Shown: one piece after another, positions 55,514 through 64,000 of the stretch | Layout of the letters: each line of letters starts with the position of its first letter | Numbering within the stretch: the first letter of the stretch is position 1 | Assembly (NCBI RefSeq): GCF_000243075.1 | Contig: NC_016745.1 | Location: 2,125,001-2,189,000 of the forward strand | DNA from: Oceanimonas sp. GK1 | Lineage (GTDB): Bacteria; Pseudomonadota; Gammaproteobacteria; Enterobacterales; Aeromonadaceae | Length of the DNA: 64,000 nt | Direction of reading: 5' to 3' | Translations under genes and position numbers: made by a program | The notes under the pieces: generated by a model | Told to the model about the DNA's origin: nothing | Database searches by the model: none | What the model saw: the letters and a program-made list of their open reading frames with translations, nothing else

Positions 55514-56802
55514 GCGTGTTTCTCCAGTTTGGCGAGCCTCAGGCTCACCGCGTTTTTGTGGGCATCCAGGGTTTCGGTGGCGGCCAGCAGCTCCACCGCC
55601 GGGCCAATGGCGCGTAGGCCTTCGGGGCTCAGCTCCTGCACCGTGTAGCGGCGCTGGTAGTCGGCCAGCCCCAGGCTGGAATAGGTACGCGCATAGCCGT
55701 AGGTGGGCAGGGTGTGGTTGGTGCCGCTGGCGTAATCGCCGACCGATTCCGGGGTCCAGGCGCCCAAAAAGATGGAGCCGGCGTTTTTCAGGCGCGGCAG
55801 CAGGGCGCGCGGGTGTTCGGTCTGCACAATCAAGTGCTCGGGGGCATAGGCATTGGAAATGGCGGCGGCCTGCTCCAGATCCCGGCAGATAAAGGTGCGG
55901 CTCTCGGCCAGGGCCTGGCGGGCAATGTCGGCCCGGGACAGCTCAGCCAGCTGGCGCGCCAGCGCCTCGTCCACCTTGCCGGCAAAATCCCGGCTCGGGG
56001 TCACCAGAATGACCTGGGAGTCGGGGCCGTGCTCGGCCTGAGACAGCAGATCGGCGGCAATAAAGTCGGCGTCGGCAAACTCGTCGGCAATCACCAGCAC
56101 TTCCGAGGGCCCGGCGGGCATGTCGATGGCGGCACCGTCGACGTCACTCGATACCTGCTGCTTGGCCTCGGTCACCCAGGCGTTGCCCGGGCCGAAGATC
56201 TTGTCCACCTTGGTCACGGTCTCGCTGCCGTAGGCCATGGCGGCAATGGCCTGGGCGCCCCCAAGAGTGTAAATGGCGTCCACGCCGCAACGCTTGGCGG
56301 TGTAGACAATGGCGTCGTTAATCGGGGGCGGTGAGCACAGCACCACCCGGGCGCAACCGGCCAGGCGCGCCGGAATGGCCAGCATCATCACGGTCGACAC
56401 CAGGGGCGCACTGCCGCCGGGCACGTATAGGCCCACTTTTTCAATGGGCTGAAAGTGCAGCTCGCAGCGCACGCCGGGGCTGGTGTCCTGGATCACGGCC
56501 TCGGGCAGCTGGGCCTGGTGAAAGGCCTCGATGTTGCCGATGGCCAGTTCAATGGCGGCTTTCAGCTGGGGGCTCACCCGCTCAGCGGCGGCGGTAATCT
56601 CGGCGTCGGTCAGTTGCAGGCTGTCGCGCTCGGCGCGGTCCAGGGTACGGGTGAGATCCAGCAGGGCGGCGTCGCCGCCATCGCGCACACGAGCGATAAT
56701 ATCGGCCACCTGGGCCTCGCGGCCGCTTTGCGCAAGGGCCGGGCGGCGCAGGGCGGCTGCCTGCTCGGCGGCGCTTAGTTGGTTCCAGTCCAGGGTGTTC
56801 AT
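55510..56802 (-). CDS. hisD: Histidinol dehydrogenase
   Basis: HisD oxidises histidinol to histidine in two NAD-dependent steps. The 430-residue zinc enzyme shows the family segments GLYVPGGSAPLVSTVMM, IFGPGNAWV and PAGPSEVLV, and the catalytic region QAEHGPDSQ; zinc ligands are in SQAEHG and near the C terminus. It lies 3 nt after hisG and overlaps hisC. Confidence 0.97.
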   Translation of the reverse strand: MNTLDWNQLSAAEQAAALRRPALAQSGREAQVADIIARVRDGGDAALLDLTRTLDRAERDSLQLTDAEITAAAERVSPQLKAAIELAIGNIEAFHQAQLPEAVIQDTSPGVRCELHFQPIEKVGLYVPGGSAPLVSTVMMLAIPARLAGCARVVLCSPPPINDAIVYTAKRCGVDAIYTLGGAQAIAAMAYGSETVTKVDKIFGPGNAWVTEAKQQVSSDVDGAAIDMPAGPSEVLVIADEFADADFIAADLLSQAEHGPDSQVILVTPSRDFAGKVDEALARQLAELSRADIARQALAESRTFICRDLEQAAAISNAYAPEHLIVQTEHPRALLPRLKNAGSIFLGAWTPESVGDYASGTNHTLPTYGYARTYSSLGLADYQRRYTVQELSPEGLRAIGPAVELLAATETLDAHKNAVSLRLAKLEKHA

Positions 56803-56805
56803 GGC

Positions 56806-57708
56806 TTACTCCATCATCTTCTCAATGGGCAGCACCAGAATGGATGACGCGCCCAGGCTCTTCAGGCCTTCCATGGTTTCCCAGAACATGTCTTCGCTGC
56901 TCACCATGTGAATGGCTACCTGATTGGTGTCGCCGGCCAGCTGCATGATGGTGGGGCGCTCGGCGCCGGGCAGCAGGTCAATCACGTCTTCCAGCTTGTC
57001 TTTGGGGGCGTGCAGCATGATGTATTTGCTTTCCCGCGCCTGTTGCAGGCCCTGAATGCGGGGCAGCAGTTTGTCGACGATTTGCTGCTTGCCGGCGGGC
57101 AGGGGGTTGCCGCTTTGAATGAGCACCGCCTTGGAGCGGAAAATCACGTCGGTTTCCACCAGGCCGTTGGCTTCCAGGGTGGCGCCGGTGGAGACCAGAT
57201 CACAAATGGCGTCGGCCACGCCGGCGCGGGGGGCCACTTCCACCGAGCCGTTCAGCATCACGCTTTTGAACTTGACGCCCTGGTTGTCCATGTAGCGCTT
57301 CAGCAGCCAGGGGTAGGAGGTGGCGATGCGCTTTCCTTCCAGGCTTTGCGGGCCCTGGTAGTCGAAGTCGTCGGCCACCGCCAGCGACAGCCGGCAGCCG
57401 CCGAAGTCCAGGCGCTTGAGCACGCTGTAGTCGGCGGCCTCGCCCTGGGCCTGGCGGTCCATCAGGGTTTCTTCCAGCACGTTTTCGCCCACCACACCCA
57501 GGTCGACCACGCCGTCCATCACCAGGCCGGGAATGTCGTCGTCCCGCACCAGCAGCAGATCGATGGGCATGTTTTCAGCGTGGGCAATCAGCCGTTGCTC
57601 GCGCAGGTTGAGCTTGACGCCGCAGCCTTTGAGCAGTTGCTGGCATTCCTTGCTCAGCCGGCCGGATTTCTGAATCGCGATGCGAAGACGGGTTTTATCC
57701 AAAGTCAT
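56806..57708 (-). CDS. hisG: ATP phosphoribosyltransferase (long form)
   Basis: HisG is the first, feedback-controlled enzyme of histidine synthesis. At 300 residues this is the long form with a C-terminal ACT-like regulatory domain (about 225-300), so it does not need HisZ. The N terminus is [14 protein letters not shown] and the PRPP-binding loop SGATLEAN-type segment is seen as [11 protein letters not shown] (about 176). It heads the operon, about 130 nt after the leader peptide. Confidence 0.97.
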   Translation of the reverse strand: MTLDKTRLRIAIQKSGRLSKECQQLLKGCGVKLNLREQRLIAHAENMPIDLLLVRDDDIPGLVMDGVVDLGVVGENVLEETLMDRQAQGEAADYSVLKRLDFGGCRLSLAVADDFDYQGPQSLEGKRIATSYPWLLKRYMDNQGVKFKSVMLNGSVEVAPRAGVADAICDLVSTGATLEANGLVETDVIFRSKAVLIQSGNPLPAGKQQIVDKLLPRIQGLQQARESKYIMLHAPKDKLEDVIDLLPGAERPTIMQLAGDTNQVAIHMVSSEDMFWETMEGLKSLGASSILVLPIEKMME

Positions 57709-57740
57709 AAGCTGTGTTCCTTGTGGGTGATGTGAGTCCT

Positions 57741-57778
57741 AAAAACGAAAAACCCCCGAAAGCGATGCTTCCGGGGGT
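57741..57778 (-). terminator. his operon attenuator
   Basis: On the minus strand a 12-bp stem ACCCCCGGAAGC / GCTTTCGGGGGT (one G-U pair, ATC loop) is followed by UUUUU. It lies between the leader peptide and hisG. An alternative CTGGAAG / CTTCCAG pairing just upstream (about 57793-57825) could act in antitermination. Confidence 0.88.
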
Positions 57779-57841
57779 CATAATTCTGTCCTGCTGGAAG
57801 CCGCCAAGCGCAAGGTCTTCCAGAAAAAGCATTCTGAAAGA

Positions 57842-57889
57842 CTAGTGTCGATGATGATGGTGATGCTTGGCGTTGTGCAGGAAGTTCAT
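57842..57889 (-). CDS. hisL: his operon leader peptide
   Basis: A 15-codon reading frame encodes MNFLHNAKHHHHHRH, with seven histidines of which five are consecutive. It lies about 35 nt after the predicted start point and before the attenuator. Ribosome stalling at these histidine codons when His-tRNA is scarce would prevent the terminator from forming, as in E. coli. The frame ends in TAG. Confidence 0.93.
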   Translation of the reverse strand: MNFLHNAKHHHHHRH

Positions 57890-57930
57890 GATGCTGTGTT
57901 CGGCTCGTTCAATTCGTTGAAAACGGATTC

Positions 57931-57959
57931 ACCATAACAAGCCGGCGCCGTTTTGCCAA
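57931..57959 (-). promoter_or_regulatory. his operon promoter
   Basis: On the minus strand TTGGCA (57959-57954) and TATGGT (57936-57931) are 17 bp apart. The predicted start, about 57924, leaves a 35-nt leader before hisL. Confidence 0.7.
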
Positions 57960-58321
57960 CCGGCAATTCACGGTTTTGTGGGCCCGGCAACCCGGGGCGG
58001 TGGCCGGCGGTGTCGTCATATCTGTGGCTGAGCATGGAGTCAGCCTGTTATTTGTCTGGTTAATTGGTTTTTCGGTGAGAGGGCATGCTGCCCTGTACCC
58101 GCATGGTTATATTCCTTGCTGATCAGACCACTGCCGGTGACGTGATAAAAAACCGGGGCCGGAGTGCAAACCTTGAGCTGACGCATTTTTGCCTGTTTGA
58201 ATCCGTGTAAAATGCATTGTTCCGGCCAGTTGTTCACAAGGATTGTTGATATTTTGCCCAGTTTGCCCGCCTTGCCGCTCCATCAGAGTAAACAACCCGT
58301 TTGGCTGCGGAGTGCCCGGTA
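57960..58321. other. Non-coding gap between his and the binding-protein gene
   Basis: This 360-bp stretch lies upstream of divergent his and the lipoprotein gene at 58322. Short reading frames on both strands lack features of genes. A TAAAAT sequence near 58208 could be a -10 box for the rightward genes, but no matching -35 was convincing. No repeats of the families listed here were found in it. Confidence 0.5.
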
Positions 58322-59272
58322 ATGGATCGCCGCCGCTTTCTTGCCGCGGTGGCCGGTCTGGCGGCCCTGCCGCTGATCGGGTGCGGTGCCGCCAAGCCGC
58401 TGCGCATCGGTATTCATGCCTGGATTGGTTACGAAACCCTTTATCTGGCCCGCACCCTCAACTGGTTACCCTCTTCCGTGCAGCTGGTATCGGGGAGCAG
58501 TGCCACTGACTCGCTCACCGGCCTGCGCCTGGGCGAGCTGGAGGCGGCCTGCCTGACCCTGGACGAGGTGCTGCTGGCCCGCAGTCAGGGCGTTCCCCTG
58601 ACCATCGCCACCGTATTCAATGTGTCGGCGGGGGCCGACATGCTGGTGGTCCGCCCCGGCATTCAGCGCCTGGAGCAACTGGCGGGCAAGCGTCTGGGGG
58701 TGGAGTCCAGTGCCCTCGGTGCCCTGATGCTGAACCGGATACTGCACCACGCCGGCCTGTCCCGCTCGGCGGTACGGCTGGTGGAATTGGCACCGGATCA
58801 ACAACTGGCGGCCTGGCAGGCGGGGCGGGTAGAGGCCGTGATTACCTATGAGCCCACCGCCGGCCGCTTGCTGGAGCTGGGCGCCGAGCGGCTGTTTGAC
58901 AGCCGCAGCCTGCCCGACACCATTTTTGACGTGCTGGCGGTGCGTGCCGATCTGGCCGGTGCCAGCCCGCTGACGGCCCTGGTGAACCATCATTTCCGGG
59001 CATTGGAGCACATTCGTACCAATCGCCAGGATGCGCTCTACCGCATTGCCGGTCGGCAGCAAATTTCTCCGGCCCGGGTTGAGCAGGCCCTGGCCGGGGT
59101 GGTGATGCCGGGGCTGATGGCCAACCGTCGCTACCTGGAGCAGCCGGACAGTCGCTTGGCCCAGGCCGCCCGGCAACTGCACGATGTGATGCTGGATCAT
59201 GGCCTGCTGCGCCAGCCCGACCGGTTTCAGCAGCTGTTCAGCCCCCGCTGGCTGCCCGAGGAGAGGGGATGA
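58322..59272 (+). CDS. Periplasmic substrate-binding lipoprotein (NitT/TauT/SsuA-like)
   Basis: This 316-residue protein has an N-terminal signal with a twin-arginine-like stretch (DRRRFLAA) and a lipobox ending at Cys21 (PLIGC), so it is probably a lipoprotein on the outer face of the inner membrane. The mature part (IGIHAWIGYETLYLAR, TGLRLGELEAACLTLDEV) is the nitrate/taurine/sulfonate-type binding fold. No ABC permease or ATPase is encoded nearby. Instead the stop overlaps a diguanylate cyclase gene by 4 nt, so it may be a ligand sensor for that enzyme (inference). The ATG at 58322 starts the signal; a TTG at 58301 would add seven residues. Confidence 0.88.
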   Translation: MDRRRFLAAVAGLAALPLIGCGAAKPLRIGIHAWIGYETLYLARTLNWLPSSVQLVSGSSATDSLTGLRLGELEAACLTLDEVLLARSQGVPLTIATVFNVSAGADMLVVRPGIQRLEQLAGKRLGVESSALGALMLNRILHHAGLSRSAVRLVELAPDQQLAAWQAGRVEAVITYEPTAGRLLELGAERLFDSRSLPDTIFDVLAVRADLAGASPLTALVNHHFRALEHIRTNRQDALYRIAGRQQISPARVEQALAGVVMPGLMANRRYLEQPDSRLAQAARQLHDVMLDHGLLRQPDRFQQLFSPRWLPEERG

Positions 59273-61980
59273 AGTTGTATTGCCGTGCCCTGTTTCTGCT
59301 CTGCCTGCTGGCGCTGCCGGCCCGGGCGGAGCACAACCTTACCCTGGGGGTATTTGCCTACCGGCCCAAGCCGGTGATGATGGCGATGTATCAGCCTCTG
59401 GCCGATTACCTGAGTGCGCAATTGCCCGATGGGCGAGTGCAGCTGAGGGTACTGGACCAGGACGAAATGGAAACCGAGCTGTCCCGCAATGGCCTGGATC
59501 TGGTGTTTACCAACCCCAGTCACTACCTGCTGCTGCGCAGCCAAAATGCCTTGACCGGGGTTTTGGCCACCCAAATCAGCCGTGAGCAGGGCCGGGCCAC
59601 CAGCGCACTGGGCGGCGTGATCCTGGTACGCCGGGAGCGTAGCGAGCTGACCACGCTGGACGATCTGCGCCATCGTGATATCGCCATTCCCGGCCGGCAT
59701 TTCCTCGGCGGCTACCAGGCTCAGGCCCTGGAATTGCTGGAGGCCGGTATCATGCCGGGCAGCGACACCCGTCTCACCGCAGTGGGCGGTCACGACGCCG
59801 TGATCGCCGCCTTGCTGAAAGGCCAGGTCGATGCGGGCTTTGTGCGCACCGGCATTCTTGAAAGCCTGCCCGACGCCCAGCGGCGCCGGTTCAGAGTGCT
59901 CAACCCCCAGAGCCTGCCCGGCTTTCCTTATGCGGTCTCGACCCGGCTGTATCCGGAATGGCCCTTCCTGGCCCTGCCACGGGTATCCATGCCGGATATT
60001 CGGCGCATTGCCAGTGCCCTGATGGCGCTGGAGCATGACCACCCCGCCGCTCGGGCCGCGGGCATTGAGGGCTTTGCGCCGCCGGGGGATTACCTGTCGG
60101 TGGAAACCCTGGCCCGGCGTCTGCGCCAGCCTCCCTTTGATGTGGAGGAAGAGCCCAGCCTGCTGGCGCTGTGGCGCTACTACGGACCCTGGCTGGTGTT
60201 TGTGAGTGTGTTGTTGCTGCTGCTCAGCCTCAGCCTGGCGGCCCTGGTGCGCAAGCACTGCCAGGTGCGCCAGAGCCGCCGAGCCTACCGGGAGCAAAGC
60301 CGCAAGCTGGAGGAGGTGATCTGGGGCACCGGCATCGGCACCTGGGAATGGCAGCCGGCTCAGGACCGGCTGTACTGCAGCGCCCAGTGTGCCGCACCGG
60401 CGGGCTATCAGCGGGCCACACCGGGGCCCTTTGGCCGCCAGCAATTGCGCGCCCTCTTTCCTGCCCGCGATGGGGCGGCTCTGGATCAGGCCTGGCAGCG
60501 GGTAGAGCAGGGCGACATGGAGCAACTGGAGCTGGAGCTGCGTCTGCGTCATCGCCGGGGCGGTTATGCCTGGGTGTTGATCAAGGGCCGAGTGGTTGAG
60601 CGGCACCCCTCGGGTGAGGTGGTGCGCATGTCGGGCACCCTGCAGGACATCAGTGCCAGCAAGCGCCAGCAGGCAGAGCTGGGCGAGAACGAAGAGCGGC
60701 TGCGTACCATGATGGCCTTTCTGCCCATGGGCATTGCCCTGACCGACCGCCAGGGGGGGATCGTGCATTGCAATGTGGCCGCCGAACGAATGCTGGGCAT
60801 GCGCCACCGACACCGGCTGGAGGCGGTCTATGCCAACCAGGGCTGGCGCGTGCTGCGCGAAGACGGTAGCCCCATGCCGGTGCAGGAATTCGCCAGCAGC
60901 CGGGCCCTGGCCGAAGGCCGGCCGGTGCAGGGGGTGGTGATGGCGCTGCAGTCTGCGTCCGCGCAGCGCTGGCTGGAGGTGAGTGCCACCCCCCTTGGCC
61001 ACAGCCGTTACAGCCTGGTGGTGGCCTTTAATGACATTACCGCCCAGCGCCGGGCGGATCTGGATCTGCGCCTGGCGGCGAGTGTGTTCAGCCACACGCG
61101 GGAGGCCATCATGATCAGCGATGAGAACGGCACCATTCTTGATGTGAACGAGGCCTTTGAACGTATCACCGGCTTTGCGCGCCACGAGGTGCTGGGCAAA
61201 AATGCCAGCCTGCTGCAGGGCGGGCGGCACTCCGCCGCGTTTTATGCGGAGATCTGGCAGGCCCTGGCCGGCCATGGCTACTGGCAGGGGGAGGTGTGGA
61301 GCCGGCGCAAAAGTGGCGAGCAGTATGCCCAGATGCTGAACGTCAGCCGGGTGCAGGACAGTTGCGGCCGCTCGCAGCATTTTGTCTCCATGTTTTCCGA
61401 CATTACCTCCTTGCTGGATCAGCAGCAGAAACTGGAGCGCATTGCCCATTACGATGCCCTGACCGGCCTGCCCAACCGCCTGTTGCTGGCGGACCGGCTG
61501 CAGCAGGCGCTGGCCGGCTGCCGGCGTCAGGGCGGTGCCGTGGGGCTGGTTTACCTGGATCTGGACGGCTTCAAGGCGGTCAACGACAGTCATGGCCACG
61601 AGGCCGGTGACGAACTGCTCAAGCGCCTGGGCGCCCGCATGCAGGCCTGTCTGCGGGAACATGACACCCTGGCCCGCCTGGGCGGTGACGAGTTTGTGGC
61701 GGTGCTGGCGGGCATGAACGGACCCGATGACGGCGACGAGGTCATGGCGCGGTTGCTGGCCAGCGCCAGTGCGCCGGTTGACCTGGGCGGCGGGCTGAGG
61801 GTACGGGTTTCGGTGAGCCTGGGCCTGGCGGTGTATCCCAGGGACGGCGTGGATGCCGACACCTTGATGCGCCGGGCGGATCTGGCCATGTACGCCGCCA
61901 AGCAGGACGGTAAACACCGCTGGCAGCGCTTTGCGGACATTCGCCAGGAGCAGTTGGAATACGAGCTGGGCGAGGCCTGA
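59269..61980 (+). CDS. Diguanylate cyclase with PhnD-like periplasmic sensor and PAS domains
   Basis: This 903-residue inner-membrane signalling protein makes c-di-GMP. The order is: signal peptide (1-20, ending ARA), PhnD/phosphonate-binding-type periplasmic domain (about 22-280), one transmembrane helix (about 304-327), coiled-coil/PAS regions (about 340-460, 476-590 and 597-720) and a GGDEF domain (about 725-895). The active-site loop GGDEF is intact at about 805, and RxxD (REHD) five residues before it forms a product-inhibition site. There is no EAL domain. It overlaps the binding-protein gene by 4 nt. Confidence 0.92.
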   Translation: MKLYCRALFLLCLLALPARAEHNLTLGVFAYRPKPVMMAMYQPLADYLSAQLPDGRVQLRVLDQDEMETELSRNGLDLVFTNPSHYLLLRSQNALTGVLATQISREQGRATSALGGVILVRRERSELTTLDDLRHRDIAIPGRHFLGGYQAQALELLEAGIMPGSDTRLTAVGGHDAVIAALLKGQVDAGFVRTGILESLPDAQRRRFRVLNPQSLPGFPYAVSTRLYPEWPFLALPRVSMPDIRRIASALMALEHDHPAARAAGIEGFAPPGDYLSVETLARRLRQPPFDVEEEPSLLALWRYYGPWLVFVSVLLLLLSLSLAALVRKHCQVRQSRRAYREQSRKLEEVIWGTGIGTWEWQPAQDRLYCSAQCAAPAGYQRATPGPFGRQQLRALFPARDGAALDQAWQRVEQGDMEQLELELRLRHRRGGYAWVLIKGRVVERHPSGEVVRMSGTLQDISASKRQQAELGENEERLRTMMAFLPMGIALTDRQGGIVHCNVAAERMLGMRHRHRLEAVYANQGWRVLREDGSPMPVQEFASSRALAEGRPVQGVVMALQSASAQRWLEVSATPLGHSRYSLVVAFNDITAQRRADLDLRLAASVFSHTREAIMISDENGTILDVNEAFERITGFARHEVLGKNASLLQGGRHSAAFYAEIWQALAGHGYWQGEVWSRRKSGEQYAQMLNVSRVQDSCGRSQHFVSMFSDITSLLDQQQKLERIAHYDALTGLPNRLLLADRLQQALAGCRRQGGAVGLVYLDLDGFKAVNDSHGHEAGDELLKRLGARMQACLREHDTLARLGGDEFVAVLAGMNGPDDGDEVMARLLASASAPVDLGGGLRVRVSVSLGLAVYPRDGVDADTLMRRADLAMYAAKQDGKHRWQRFADIRQEQLEYELGEA

Positions 61981-62025
61981 GCGCGGTTATCAGCCCATTA
62001 CCATTATCCCGATAAGGAGCGCACC

Positions 62026-62757
62026 ATGACCGACGTTTTGCTGATGATCCTCTTTACCCTGATGGCGGGTCTGGCCATGCCCGCCGGCGCCCTGCTGGCG
62101 CAAATTGAGCGTATTCATCCCCACTGGCTGGAAAACGAGTTCCGTCATTCGGTGGTGGCCTTTGGCGGTGGCGCTCTGTTGTCGGCGGTGGCCCTGGTGC
62201 TGGTGCCGGAAGGTGCGGCGCGGCTTGAAGCCAGCACGGCGGCGCTGTGTTTTACCGGCGGTGGGCTGGCTTTTATGGTGTTGGATGTGCTGCTGGCGCA
62301 GTTTAAAACCCGGGCTGGCCAGCTGGCGGCCATGTTGTCGGATTTTATTCCCGAATCCCTGGCCCTCGGTGCGGCCTTTGCCTATGGCAGCCAGGGCAGT
62401 GCCCTGTTGCTGGCGGGGCTGATGGCACTGCAGAACCTGCCGGAAGGCTTTAATGCCTACCGGGAGCTGTCGGGCAGCGCCCAGCCGGGTAACGGCCGGG
62501 GGCGGGCGGTGAAATGCTTTGTCGCCATGGCGCTGCTGGGGCCGGTGGCGGCCCTGGCGGGGTATTTTTGGCTGGCCGCCAACCCGCCACTGGTGTCGGG
62601 CATCATGCTGTTTGCCGCCGGCGGCATTCTTTATTCGGTGTTTCAGGATATTGCCCCCCAAGCGGTGCTGAAACGCCACTGGGCGCCCCCCATGGGAGCC
62701 GTGTTCGGTTTTCTGCTGGGCATGCTGGGTCATATGATGATCACCCACGGCGCCTGA
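62026..62757 (+). CDS. ZIP-family metal transporter
   Basis: This 243-residue membrane protein has about eight hydrophobic segments and the ZIP-type sequences DFIPESLALGAAF (about 104-116) and ALQNLPEGFNAYREL (about 138-152), where glutamates and prolines of the metal path lie. The canonical histidines of zinc ZIPs are replaced by D/N at these sites, so the metal preference is uncertain. ATAAGGAG precedes the ATG. It lies 45 bp after the cyclase gene. Confidence 0.8.
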   Translation: MTDVLLMILFTLMAGLAMPAGALLAQIERIHPHWLENEFRHSVVAFGGGALLSAVALVLVPEGAARLEASTAALCFTGGGLAFMVLDVLLAQFKTRAGQLAAMLSDFIPESLALGAAFAYGSQGSALLLAGLMALQNLPEGFNAYRELSGSAQPGNGRGRAVKCFVAMALLGPVAALAGYFWLAANPPLVSGIMLFAAGGILYSVFQDIAPQAVLKRHWAPPMGAVFGFLLGMLGHMMITHGA

Positions 62758-62826
62758 GGGAGCGGTTCAGCGCACCGGGCGGCATTGAATAAAACGGAAC
62801 AGTGCCTGCCGTGCCGAAGCCGGTTT

Positions 62827-62835
62827 TGGTATGAT
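62827..62835 (+). promoter_or_regulatory. Extended -10 promoter before the helicase gene
   Basis: TGGTATGAT gives a TG-n-TATGAT element (hexamer 62830-62835), 29 bp before the GTG start. No clear -35 box was found. Confidence 0.45.
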
Positions 62836-62864
62836 TCTTCTTTTTGCCAACGGAACCGCCGCCT

Positions 62865-64000
62865 GTGCAGCCCATCGACAGTACCGCACTCTTCGACCCC
62901 GACGGGCCCCTGGCCCGAGCGATAGACGGGTTCCGCCCCCGCGCCGCCCAGGTGGAAATGTCGGCGGCGGTGGCCCGGGCCATGACCGACCGTATTCCGC
63001 TGGTGGTGGAAGCGGGTACCGGTACCGGCAAGACCTATGCTTACCTGGCGCCGGCGTTGGCTGCCGGCAAAAAGGTGGTGGTGAGCACCGGCTCGCGCAA
63101 CCTGCAGGAGCAGCTCTATCACCGGGACCTGCCCACCCTGATCAAGGCGCTGGATTACCATCATCCGGTGGCCCTGCTCAAGGGCCGCGCCAATTACCTG
63201 TGCATCGAGCGGCTGGGGCGGCTCAACGATGCCGTGCCCGGCCTGTCGGCCGAGGCGCTGACCGATCTGCAGATAGTCAAACGCTTTGCGCCGCTCACCA
63301 CCAGCGGTGACGTGGGGGATATTCCCGGCCTGCCCGAGCGCAGCGAGATACTGCCGCTGGTGACCAGCACCAACGACAACTGTGCCGGCCGAGACTGCGC
63401 CCATTATCAGGACTGTTACCTGGTCAAGGCCCGCAACAAGGCGATGGAAGCCCAGGTGGTGGTGGTGAACCATCATCTGTTTTTTGCCGACATGGCGGTG
63501 CGCGATACCGGCTTTGGTCAGCTTATTCCCGATGCCGAGGTGTGCATTCTTGACGAGGCCCATCAGTTGCCGGAGATCGCCGGCCAGTATTTTGGCCAGA
63601 CTCAGTCCAGCCGGCAGTTTGTGGAGCTGTCACGGGATCTCAGGCTGGCGCAGAAAACCGAAGCCCGGGACATGGCCCAGCTGGGCAAGGCGGCGGATCA
63701 GCTGGAACGCTGTGCCCAGGACTTTCGCCTGGCCTTTGGCTTGGACACCGGCCGTGGCCAGCTGCGTCCGGCCCTGGGCCGGCCCGCGGTGGCGCAGGCC
63801 CTGGCCCGGCTTAACGACAGCCTGGCCTTTACCCACGAGGTGCTGAAACTGGCCCTCGGCCGGGGGGAAGAGCTGGATCAGTGCTTTGAGCGGCTGATTG
63901 GCCTGCGCACCCAGCTGGACGCCCTGACCCGAACCGAAGAGCACGGCTATTCCTTCTGGTATGACTGCAGCCGGCTGCACGTGGCGCTGCACAAAACGCC
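62865..64000 (+). CDS. yoaA: ATP-dependent DNA helicase YoaA (DinG-like), N-terminal part
   Basis: YoaA is a superfamily 2 iron-sulfur helicase of the XPD/DinG type involved in DNA repair. The first 378 codons are visible; the gene runs off the right edge. Seen are Walker A EAGTGTGKTY (about 48-57), four cysteines of the Fe-S domain (YLCIERL, then CAGRDCAHYQDC), and the DEAH box ILDEAHQ. The GTG at 62865 gives an N terminus comparable to E. coli YoaA; no in-frame ATG exists before residue 32. Confidence 0.94.
   Translation, partial: MQPIDSTALFDPDGPLARAIDGFRPRAAQVEMSAAVARAMTDRIPLVVEAGTGTGKTYAYLAPALAAGKKVVVSTGSRNLQEQLYHRDLPTLIKALDYHHPVALLKGRANYLCIERLGRLNDAVPGLSAEALTDLQIVKRFAPLTTSGDVGDIPGLPERSEILPLVTSTNDNCAGRDCAHYQDCYLVKARNKAMEAQVVVVNHHLFFADMAVRDTGFGQLIPDAEVCILDEAHQLPEIAGQYFGQTQSSRQFVELSRDLRLAQKTEARDMAQLGKAADQLERCAQDFRLAFGLDTGRGQLRPALGRPAVAQALARLNDSLAFTHEVLKLALGRGEELDQCFERLIGLRTQLDALTRTEEHGYSFWYDCSRLHVALHKT

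Noticed and set aside
57846-57866. Run of histidine codons resembling a cloning tag
   Set aside because: It is in a natural context: promoter before it, attenuator and hisG after it, so it is the leader peptide.
59227-61917. 896-codon open frame on the minus strand
   Set aside because: Antisense to the diguanylate cyclase gene; His/Gln/Gly-rich with no domain.

Overview
The window is about 60% G+C, densely coded bacterial chromosome. Gene content and order point to a gammaproteobacterium, probably a marine or estuarine member of the Aeromonadales (Oceanimonas / Oceanisphaera / Zobellella type). That placement is an inference: it rests on the rne|rluC, yceF|yceD-rpmF-plsX-fabHDG-acpP-fabF-pabC-mltG-tmk-holB-tatD order, the hisGDCBHAFI operon with a histidine leader peptide, and protein resemblance to E. 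coli homologues. No rRNA or tRNA gene was recognised.

Layout. 1-10.6 kb: the 5' part of a class I fumarase (minus strand), pabB-nudL, an L-serine dehydratase, metG facing the Mrp/ApbC Fe-S carrier, dcd and an AsmA-family protein. 10.6-14.9 kb: a yghU-type glutathione transferase, then a methionine island in which a MetR-like regulator precedes mesX (DUF1852) and mesD (short core-MetE-like methionine synthase). Exact MetR-type boxes lie upstream of both metR and mesX. 15-18.7 kb: a low-molecular-weight phosphatase and RNase E, whose tail carries a 14-residue tandem repeat. 19-31.7 kb: rluC and a HAD phosphatase, the yceF Maf pyrophosphatase facing yceD-rpmF, and the fatty-acid cluster running on into pabC, mltG, tmk, holB and tatD. 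31.7-42.1 kb: a 7-bp tandem repeat, an nfeD-qmcA pair, and a complete 2-methylcitrate (propionate) operon, GntR regulator-prpB-prpC-acnD-prpF-prpE.

42.1-50.3 kb is the accessory part. It starts with a Fic-domain protein with operator-like repeats reaching its start codon, a DUF503 protein and a DsbA-like oxidoreductase. Then comes an abrupt AT-rich stretch (about 44.4-48.0 kb) of four unrecognised genes, all on the plus strand. At least one intergenic gap there folds like an integron attC site, and a second has attC-like ends, so this looks like a small cassette cluster without a visible integrase. A tautomerase-like protein, an M14 metallopeptidase and two overlapping GNAT acetyltransferases follow.

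50.3-58 kb: three copies of a double-hairpin REP-like module, then the complete minus-strand his operon with its leader peptide, attenuator and promoter. 58.3-64 kb: a Tat/lipoprotein periplasmic binding protein overlapping a PhnD-like/PAS/GGDEF diguanylate cyclase, a ZIP-family transporter, and the 5' part of a yoaA/dinG helicase running off the right edge.

Short palindromic repeats are unusually common between genes: a fourfold TTGCCGC/GCGGGC module, a twofold TTCCCACGC palindrome, and paired CCCGCGAAGGCGGG-type hairpins.
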